The translations under genes and the position numbers were made by a program. From assembly GCA_963818855.1 (NCBI GenBank), contig CAWFUH010000003.1:964383-1028382 (forward strand): a DNA stretch of 64,000 nt, read 5' to 3'. The DNA comes from Bog-159 sp963818855. GTDB lineage: Bacteria > Acidobacteriota > Terriglobia > Bryobacterales > Bryobacteraceae. Positions 58,238 to 64,000 of this stretch are shown in pieces. The notes below the pieces were generated by a model. The model was not told where the DNA came from. It saw nothing but the letters and a program-made list of their open reading frames with translations, and did no database searches. Within the stretch, counting starts at the first letter, position 1; each line of letters starts with the position of its first letter.

Positions 58238-61200
58238 TTAAAGGCGCTCCAGGATCCGGAAAATTTGCGCGCCATACTGTTCCGCCACGTGGGCGCCCAC
58301 ACCGGGGATATTCAGCAATGCGCGCATACTAGCCGGTTTTTCAGCTGCGATGGCCTGTAGCGACCGATCGGTTAATATGCGGAAGGCCGGCACTTCGCGG
58401 CGCCGGGCTTCTGCCAACCGCCATTCGCGTAGAGCTTTTTCCACTGCCGTACCGGCGCCAGATGCGGCGCTCTTCGCGCGAGGCGCTGCCGCGGCGGCCG
58501 GCGCAACTCTCTCCGGCTTAGGCGCCTTCCTCCGGCGCCCGGCACGAGTTTTGCGCCGCCGCCCCGGACCTGCCTCGATCTCGAGCTTCATCTCGAAGGG
58601 CGGTACAGCCGCGGCATCCATCTCCCGTCCGGCGGCCGTCAGCCCCGCCAGCCGATACTCCACGCGCCTCCCGTCCTGCTCAAACGAAGCTTCCGACAGC
58701 TCCACCCATCCGGCGCGCGCCATCGCGCCCAGCACCTGTTCGTATCCGTCCCGGTCGAGCGAGTAGTCCGCGAAGACCTCGCTGTGCAGCCGGCCGGTGC
58801 CCTTGCGTCCGGACTTCTTCAGCGCGGCCAGAATCCGGCCGGCGGCCTGCCGCTCCGCATCCGCAGCGGGCCGGAAGCTTTGCGCAATGGATTGGTCCGG
58901 CGCGCAGAAGTCACAAATCCCGCAGCGCTGCTGGGCATCCGCATAGTCGCCGAAATGCCGCACCAGGCCGAGCATGCGGCACTCGCTCGACTGAGCATAG
59001 CGGATCATCTGCTCGATTTGCGCCATCTTGTGCTCCGCCTGTGCAATGTACAGCTCGCGCCAACCTTCAGTGCCGCGCTTCAGATTCTCCGCCGCGTCCA
59101 CGATGGCGCCGCCGTGGATCCAGAGCTTTTCGAGCGCCTTGTCAAACACGTCCGGATCGATGCGCGCCATGCTTTGGACCATCTCTTTCGGCCGCGCCTC
59201 AACCCCCAGCCGGGCATAGATACTCTCCAGTACGGAGACATCCGGATAATCGCGGTCGAAAAAATAATCGTGCGTGTGGCGGTCCGCGTAAGCGTGCATC
59301 AGGATGGCGCGGGAGGGCGCTCCATCGCGGCCTGCGCGTCCCACTTCCTGATAATAAGCCTCGAGCGATCCGGGCAGCGCCGTGTGGATCACGGTCCGGA
59401 TGTCGGGCTTGTCGATGCCCATGCCGAACGCGATGGTGGCGACCACCACTTGCAATTCGCCGCCGAAGAAAGCACTCTGCACTTTCTTGCGGCGGTCGGA
59501 TTCGAGACCTGCGTGATACGCGGCCGCCGGAAAATCCTGCTTCAGCTCGGCGGCAAAACTATCGGCTTCGCGGCGCGTGGGCACGTACACGATAGCCGGG
59601 CGGCGGGTGGCATCCTGCAACAGTTCGCGCGCCAGATCGGCGCGTTCGCTGGGCGGCACTTCGACAACTTCCACGGCAATGTTGGCGCGGCGGAATCCGT
59701 GAATGAAGCGGGCCGCTTCGGACAGCCCCAGTTGCTCGATGATATCGTTCTGCACCAGCACCGTGGCCGTGGCCGTCATGGCTATGACCGGCGCCGGGCG
59801 GAAATGCGGCAGGTACTGGCCGATCATGCGGTAGTCCGGACGAAAATCGTGCCCCCATTGCGAGATGCAATGCGCTTCATCGATGGCTACCAGGTTCGGT
59901 TTGCGCTTGGCCAGCATGGCCGGAAAACCAGGCACGCGCAGGCGCTCGGGCGCCACGAACAGGAATTCCAGTTGGCCGTTCAGATAATCGATGCAAGCTT
60001 GCCGGGAGGCGGCGCGATCGCGTCCGGAATGGATGCGCTCGACCGCCCGGTTCTGCGCTTTGAGCTTGGCCACCTGGTCTTCCATCAGCGCGATGAGCGG
60101 GCTGATCACCAAGGTGGCGCCGCCGCGTGCCACACCGGGAAGCTGATAGCAGAGCGACTTACCGGAGCCGGTGGGCATCACCAGCAGGACATCACGGCCG
60201 GCGATCACGGCTTCACACACGGCTTCCTGATTGGGGCGGAAGGATTCGTAGCCGAAGGCCGTGTGCAGCAGATCCGTGAGGCTCGCTTCGCTCGCCGGGG
60301 TTGGGGGCCGGGGGACGGGGGCCGGGGCTGTGTGCCTCGCTTCGCTCGTTACCGGTCCGGCCTGCCCTACCTTCCCCACTACTTCCCGCACGTAGTTTTC
60401 AATGCCTTCGATGAACGGTTCCAGCTTCGCCGTCCCTCTTTGGATCCGCTTGAGGTAGGCTTCCCACTGGCCGGTCATGGCTGGGCTTTTGACCTCCGGA
60501 TGCACTACTTCGATCAGATGGATTCCCTTCTCGGTGGCCTCCAGCATTTTGCCTTCGCGCACGATGTAGCCGCGCTTCAGCAGCACTTCGATAATGGCTG
60601 CGCGCGTGGCGGGCGTGCCCAGGCCGGTGTCCTTCATGGCGTCCGAGAGTTCCTTCTCGTCGAGTGTTTTGCCGGCGGTTTCCATGGCGGTGAGCAGCGT
60701 GGCTTCCGTGAATCGCTTGGGCGGCCGCGTCTTCTTCTTCAACCCTTCCACGTCCAGAACGGTCTGCGGTTGACCTTGGGCGAGGCCCGGCGGTAAGGTC
60801 GGAGTTTCCGGTGCGCGGTCCTGGCGCCGCTCGGGCACTACGTCTAGGATTTTCCACCCCTGCTGCACAACGGCAGTCCCGGAAGTGTGATAGTGGTCCT
60901 TGAAGCCTGGGCTGGCAATCGCGGTGATTACGGTTGTCACCGCCCAGATGTGATCGGCATGCCAGGCGCTGAGCAGCCGCCGGCAAACCAGATCGTAGAT
61001 TTTGCGCTCGTCGGCGGTAAGGTCGCCGGCGCGCCCGATTTGCACTGTCGTGGGGATGATGGCGTGGTGATCGGTCACCTTGGCATCGTCCACGAAGCGG
61101 CGCCCCAGCGGACGCTCGCCGGTACCGGGTGCGACGAGCGGCTGGTAGGGCTGCTCGATGGCTCGCACCACCGCCGGCAGCGTTTGGGCCACGTCCTGTG

Positions 61201-62209
61201 AAAGATGGCGGCTGTCGGTGCGCGGATAGCTGAGCAGCTTGCGGCTCTCGTACAGCGCCTGCGCGATTTCGAGCGTCTTCTGCGCGCTGAAACCGAAGAG
61301 GCGATTGGCATGCCGCTGCAGTTCGGTGAGATCGTAAAGCAGCGGCGGCGCCATGCGCTGCGTTTCGGACTGAATAGACTCGATGCGCGCTTCGCCCGTG
61401 CGCGCCCGCGCCACAATGCGGCCGGCTTCTTCGCCATCGGCCGGCAGGCGCATGGCCATTTGCATGGAATCCTTAACGGGTTCGCGGAACCATGTGCCCT
61501 GATACTTGGCGTCCGGGCCTGGCGAGAAGGTCGCCACCACTTCCATGTAGTCTTCCGGCACAAACGCGCGGATGGCCAGTTCGCGTTCGACTAACATGGC
61601 GAGCGTGGGCGTCTGGACGCGGCCGACCGAGAGTTCGTCGTCGAGCGCCAAGGTGTAGGCGCGGGAGAGATTCATGCCCACCAGCCAATCGGCCCGGCTG
61701 CGCCCGCGCGCGGCGTCGGCCAGGGGATCGTAGGCCGCGCCGTCTTTCAATTCGCCGAAGCCTTTGCGGATGGCGTCGGGTGTGAGCGAAGAAATCCAGA
61801 GCCGGCTGAACGGCTTCCGGCATTGCGCAGCCTCGTAGATATAGCGGAAGATGAGTTCGCCTTCGCGGCCGGCGTCGGTGGCGCACACCACTTTCGCCAC
61901 CTTGGGCGAGTTGAGAATTTTGCGGACCACTTCGAACTGCGGCTGGGTCTTTTCGTAGACCACGAGCGGCCACGCGCGCGGCAGCATGGGGAGCAGGTCG
62001 CGCCGCCATTGCTTCCACTCGGGTTGGATCTCGTGAGGTTGCGCCAGGGCTACCAGGTGGCCGATCGCCCAGGTGACCACATAGCCATTGCCGTACAGGT
62101 ACCCTTGTCCTGATTTTGTGGCGCCCAGCACGCGCGCGATGTCTCGGGCTACCGAAGGCTTTTCCGCCAGCACGGCCACACTGGAGCTTTCCGCTTCCGG
62201 GCCGCTCAT
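58238..62209 (-). CDS. DNA topoisomerase III fused to RecQ helicase
   Basis: A 1323-residue fusion. Residues 1-610 are a type IA topoisomerase III: Toprim domain with VLAEKPSVARDIARVLGA and the acidic TDAGREGELIFR (111-122), SRADWLVGMN (171-180) and the strand-cleaving Tyr328 in LLSYPRTDSRHLS; C-terminal zinc fingers are absent. A Pro/Ala linker (about 612-642) leads to RecQ (643 to the end): Walker A MPTGSGKSLCYQLP (678-691), DEAH box IDEAHCISQWGHDF, YYQEVGRAGRDG, the zinc site CGICDFC, a winged helix, a basic spacer and an HRDC domain (RILTDRSLQAIAAEKPASMR). RecQ and TopIII normally cooperate as separate proteins to dissolve double Holliday junctions and decatenate DNA. All key residues look intact. 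ATG 62209. Confidence 0.95.
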   Translation of the reverse strand: MSGPEAESSSVAVLAEKPSVARDIARVLGATKSGQGYLYGNGYVVTWAIGHLVALAQPHEIQPEWKQWRRDLLPMLPRAWPLVVYEKTQPQFEVVRKILNSPKVAKVVCATDAGREGELIFRYIYEAAQCRKPFSRLWISSLTPDAIRKGFGELKDGAAYDPLADAARGRSRADWLVGMNLSRAYTLALDDELSVGRVQTPTLAMLVERELAIRAFVPEDYMEVVATFSPGPDAKYQGTWFREPVKDSMQMAMRLPADGEEAGRIVARARTGEARIESIQSETQRMAPPLLYDLTELQRHANRLFGFSAQKTLEIAQALYESRKLLSYPRTDSRHLSQDVAQTLPAVVRAIEQPYQPLVAPGTGERPLGRRFVDDAKVTDHHAIIPTTVQIGRAGDLTADERKIYDLVCRRLLSAWHADHIWAVTTVITAIASPGFKDHYHTSGTAVVQQGWKILDVVPERRQDRAPETPTLPPGLAQGQPQTVLDVEGLKKKTRPPKRFTEATLLTAMETAGKTLDEKELSDAMKDTGLGTPATRAAIIEVLLKRGYIVREGKMLEATEKGIHLIEVVHPEVKSPAMTGQWEAYLKRIQRGTAKLEPFIEGIENYVREVVGKVGQAGPVTSEARHTAPAPVPRPPTPASEASLTDLLHTAFGYESFRPNQEAVCEAVIAGRDVLLVMPTGSGKSLCYQLPGVARGGATLVISPLIALMEDQVAKLKAQNRAVERIHSGRDRAASRQACIDYLNGQLEFLFVAPERLRVPGFPAMLAKRKPNLVAIDEAHCISQWGHDFRPDYRMIGQYLPHFRPAPVIAMTATATVLVQNDIIEQLGLSEAARFIHGFRRANIAVEVVEVPPSERADLARELLQDATRRPAIVYVPTRREADSFAAELKQDFPAAAYHAGLESDRRKKVQSAFFGGELQVVVATIAFGMGIDKPDIRTVIHTALPGSLEAYYQEVGRAGRDGAPSRAILMHAYADRHTHDYFFDRDYPDVSVLESIYARLGVEARPKEMVQSMARIDPDVFDKALEKLWIHGGAIVDAAENLKRGTEGWRELYIAQAEHKMAQIEQMIRYAQSSECRMLGLVRHFGDYADAQQRCGICDFCAPDQSIAQSFRPAADAERQAAGRILAALKKSGRKGTGRLHSEVFADYSLDRDGYEQVLGAMARAGWVELSEASFEQDGRRVEYRLAGLTAAGREMDAAAVPPFEMKLEIEAGPGRRRKTRAGRRRKAPKPERVAPAAAAAPRAKSAASGAGTAVEKALREWRLAEARRREVPAFRILTDRSLQAIAAEKPASMRALLNIPGVGAHVAEQYGAQIFRILERL
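60282..60348. repeat. G-tract block flanked by 13-bp direct repeats at the TopIII/RecQ junction
   Basis: CTCGCTTCGCTCG occurs exactly at 60282-60294 and 60336-60348. Between them the plus strand has five G runs of 4-5 separated by CC, TT or AC (60297-60327), which fits a G-quadruplex motif. The block encodes the linker around residues 621-642 (PAPVPRPPTPA) of the fusion. Confidence 0.8.
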
Positions 62210-62233
62210 GTGCCGAGCGTAACACGTTCAATG

Positions 62234-62319
62234 GCGGTGGGGCAGGACTCCAGTCCTGCGGCCGGCGTCCACGCCGGCCTGTTCGCGCGCAGTGCGGGTC
62301 CTGAGGTCTGCCCCACCGC
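62234..62319. repeat. Family A element, compact copy
   Basis: Bounded by a perfect 12-bp inverted repeat GCGGTGGGGCAG / CTGCCCCACCGC. Inside are GCAGGAC-TCCA-GTCCTGC and GCCGGCG-TCCA-CGCCGGC; the second stem differs from GCCGACG/CGTCGGC in other copies on both strands. It lies between the TopIII-RecQ start and the zinc-finger protein stop. Confidence 0.8.
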
Positions 62320-62321
62320 AG

Positions 62322-62684
62322 CTACACGGAATCCGTGGGGCCGCAACGCGGGGTGCAAACGTGCTCGGGGAAAAGTTCCATGAAAGTGCGCTCCAGGTAT
62401 TTCTTCGCGCTTTGCCCGCTGCGAAACTCCTTGCCGCCTTCCAGGCTTTGTCCCCAATGGCGGCCCAGGAATCGTCCCGTCCGCAGTTTTGTGACGCGTG
62501 AATAGAAGGGACCGTCAACGGTGAAATGCACGAAGTTGTAGGGTTCGATGGCGTGGAGTCTGGCGCGGCAGCGCGCGCAAATCAGGAGATGCTGTTCGAG
62601 CGAAACGATCCGATCGGGGGCCAGTCGTCCCAAAGAGTAGGTCTCCAGATCCTCTTTGGACAGGTGCTGCTCTGTGTCCGCCAT
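62322..62684 (-). CDS. Zf-HC2 type zinc-finger (anti-sigma-like) protein
   Basis: A 120-residue protein with the anti-sigma zinc-finger pattern HLSKEDLETYSLGRLAPDRI and LEQHLLICARCRARLHA (His-x3-Cys-x2-Cys at about residues 32-39). There is no membrane helix, unlike classical anti-sigma factors; the C-terminal half (ARRAY-free, basic, with HVCTPRCGP) is not recognised. No sigma factor gene is adjacent. ATG 62684 is preferred over GTG 62690. Its stop lies three bases from a family A repeat. Confidence 0.75.
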   Translation of the reverse strand: MADTEQHLSKEDLETYSLGRLAPDRIVSLEQHLLICARCRARLHAIEPYNFVHFTVDGPFYSRVTKLRTGRFLGRHWGQSLEGGKEFRSGQSAKKYLERTFMELFPEHVCTPRCGPTDSV

Positions 62685-62875
62685 GCCCACAGAATACTAT
62701 CAGCTCTTAAACACTTCAATGGAACTTTATGCGGGTTTGCGTACTAAGAGTTGGAGGACCGGCATTAGCCGGTAGTAGCCCGTGCGGGGCCTGAGGCGCT
62801 GCTCTGCCGCGAGTCCGGCAGCCCCACTGGTCTCTTCTGTGATAGGGTAGAGATTCATTCGCTACTGGAGGCAAA

Positions 62876-63169
62876 ATGGATGCACTTGGCCTGATTGAAA
62901 CAAAGGGATTGACGGCCGCAATCGAAGCGGCCGACGCCATGGTGAAAACGGCCAACGTGGTGCTTGCGGGCAAGGAATTCATCGGCGCCGGCTACGTGGT
63001 AGTCAGCGTGCGCGGGGACGTGGGCGCCGTCAAGGCCGCCACCGATGCGGGAGCCGCGGCCGCACGGCGCGTGGGCGAACTGGTAGCCGTGCACGTTATC
63101 CCCCGCCCGCATGACGAGACGGCCAAGGTGCTGCCAGGCGCCGGGCCGGCGAAGAAATCTCTCGGCTGA
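62876..63169 (+). CDS. Bacterial microcompartment shell protein (BMC-H, PduA/EutM-like)
   Basis: A 97-residue single-BMC-domain protein: ALGLIETKGLTAAIEAADAM, then TANVVLAGKEFIGAGYVVVS with the pore loop FIGAG at about residues 40-44, and the helix GDVGAVKAATDAGAAAARRV. Such proteins form hexamers that tile the shell of metabolosomes. The ribosome site GGAGG lies five bases before the ATG. The stop overlaps the start of the aldehyde dehydrogenase gene (TGATG), so this is a microcompartment operon entering from the left. Confidence 0.95.
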   Translation: MDALGLIETKGLTAAIEAADAMVKTANVVLAGKEFIGAGYVVVSVRGDVGAVKAATDAGAAAARRVGELVAVHVIPRPHDETAKVLPGAGPAKKSLG

Positions 63170-64000
63170 TGCTCGAAGACAAAGACCTTGTCTCCATTCA
63201 GGAGGTCCGCACCAAGGTCGATAAGGCCTATGCCGCGTGGCAGAAGTATCGCACTTACAGCCAGGCGCAGGTGGATGCGATCGTGGAGCGCATGGCGGCA
63301 GCGGGTCGCGCCAACGCCGAACGGCTGGCTGCCCTGGCCGTCGAGGAGACGGGCTACGGCAACGTTAAAGACAAAATCGCCAAGAACCTGTTGAATGCCG
63401 ATCTGCTGCCGCGGAAGATGCGCGGCATGCGGACCATCGGGTTTCTGCGTGAGATTCCCGAAGAGCGCATCGTCGAGTATGCCGTGCCGGTGGGGGTGGT
63501 AGCGGCCATCCTGCCCACCACCAATCCGACTTCGACGGCCATTTACAAAATTCTGATCTCGCTCAAAGCCGGCAACGCGATCGTGCTCAGCCCGCATCCG
63601 CGCGCGGTGCGCTGCACGTGCGCTACGGCCGACCTGCTGTATCGCGCCGCGCGCGAAGCCGGCGCGCCAGAGGACATCGTCGAGTGCCTGGGATACGCCA
63701 GCCTGGATGGCACCAACGCGCTGATGCGGCACGAACGCACGGGCGTGATTCTGTCGACTGGCGGGCACGGCATCGTGCACGCGGCCTATTCGAGCGGCAA
63801 GCCGGCCTTCGGCGTGGGACCCGGCAATGTGCCGGTGATGATCGAGCGCACCGCCGATGTGCGCGACGCTATCGCCAAGGTGATCGAGGGCAAGTCGTTC
63901 GATTACGGCACGGTGTGTTCGAGCGAGCAGGCCATCGTGGTGGAGGATGTGCTGAAGGATAGCGTACTGGCCGAGTTGAAAGCCGGGAAAGCTTTTTTCT
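63169..64000 (+). CDS. CoA-acylating aldehyde dehydrogenase (PduP/EutE-like), N-terminal part; continues right of window
   Basis: 277 codons are open to the window edge. The protein has the family's N-terminal helical region (SIQEVRTKVDKAYAAWQKYR, possibly an encapsulation signal), the substrate/cofactor stretch VPVGVVAAILPTTNPTSTAI, ALMRHERTGVILSTGGHGIV, and the catalytic cysteine in SFDYGTVCSSEQAIVVEDV (about residue 253). It converts an aldehyde to acyl-CoA inside the microcompartment, the shared second step of metabolosomes. Which aldehyde (propionaldehyde, acetaldehyde, lactaldehyde) cannot be told without the signature enzyme, which must lie beyond 64000. Confidence 0.93.
   Translation, partial: MLEDKDLVSIQEVRTKVDKAYAAWQKYRTYSQAQVDAIVERMAAAGRANAERLAALAVEETGYGNVKDKIAKNLLNADLLPRKMRGMRTIGFLREIPEERIVEYAVPVGVVAAILPTTNPTSTAIYKILISLKAGNAIVLSPHPRAVRCTCATADLLYRAAREAGAPEDIVECLGYASLDGTNALMRHERTGVILSTGGHGIVHAAYSSGKPAFGVGPGNVPVMIERTADVRDAIAKVIEGKSFDYGTVCSSEQAIVVEDVLKDSVLAELKAGKAFF

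Noticed and set aside
58784..60796. Open frame of 670 codons antisense to the TopIII-RecQ gene
   Set aside because: Shadow of a long GC-rich gene; no domain and shadow-type composition.
1..64000. tRNA or rRNA genes
   Set aside because: No cloverleaf with a plausible T-arm and acceptor stem, and no rRNA-like stretch, was recognised by eye; a tRNAscan-type search would be needed to be certain.

Overview
The window looks like a chromosomal segment from an acidobacterium of the Solibacter/Bryobacter type. The basis is a 935-residue NHL-repeat protein ending in the Solibacter-type C-terminal domain (TIGR03437), an Oar-like TonB-dependent receptor with an N-terminal carboxypeptidase-regulatory-like domain, an FG-GAP/UnbV protein, many small secreted and TPR proteins, high GC, and several dispersed families of palindromic repeats. 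The lineage call is inference; no rRNA or tRNA gene was found.

Layout. 1-6760 (minus strand) is a housekeeping run transcribed leftwards: tyrS, two MacB-type ABC permeases separated by a small GxxExxY cassette with inverted-repeat ends, rpoN, hpf and the start of rapZ. 6863-9783 holds a PaiB-like FMN protein with a signal peptide, an unknown gene and fumarylacetoacetase. 9784-10483 has no credible gene. 10484-15757 (minus) holds two tandem CmoB-like methyltransferases with beta-rich C-terminal repeats, then an ECF42-type sigma factor with its YCII/DGPF partner. After a TolC-family gene comes an accessory island (17837-21100): a three-gene TIGR04255 cassette abutting a 5'-truncated IS66-type transposase and a 3'-truncated DUF4338 (DruA-like) gene. 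21274-30948 carries MATE, ybgC, queG, a quinone oxidoreductase, an orphan histidine kinase, a Pro-rich lipoprotein, an M24 peptidase and a methyltransferase, with MITE-like repeat elements between them. 31178-41770 holds the NHL protein, a KimA-like APC transporter, a TolC-EmrA-EmrB efflux operon and a cytidylate-kinase-like gene. 41771-44698 is decayed sequence: methyltransferase remnant, small ORF and a frameshifted chemotaxis receptor. 44731-55300 holds glutamate decarboxylase, an UnbV protein, the TonB-dependent receptor, a seven-heme cytochrome fused to parvulin and TPR domains, and a TPR protein. 55305-62684 holds a sigma-54 activator facing a strong sigma-54 promoter, and a 1323-residue topoisomerase III-RecQ helicase fusion. 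The right edge (62876-64000) is the start of a bacterial microcompartment operon (BMC shell protein and CoA-acylating aldehyde dehydrogenase).

How parts connect. rpoN at the left edge, the FHA-GAF-AAA+ activator at 55658-57493 and the -24/-12 promoter at 57618-57634 form one sigma-54 circuit, with the small exported protein as its visible target. The TopIII-RecQ fusion joins in one chain two enzymes that elsewhere act together to dissolve recombination intermediates. The strongest non-gene signal is a dispersed family of stacked hairpins (mostly TCCA/TGGA loops) whose stems differ between copies by compensating changes; two copies have matching 13-14 bp terminal inverted repeats. A second palindrome family enters coding sequence, as a linker inside one methyltransferase gene and as the stop codon of queG.
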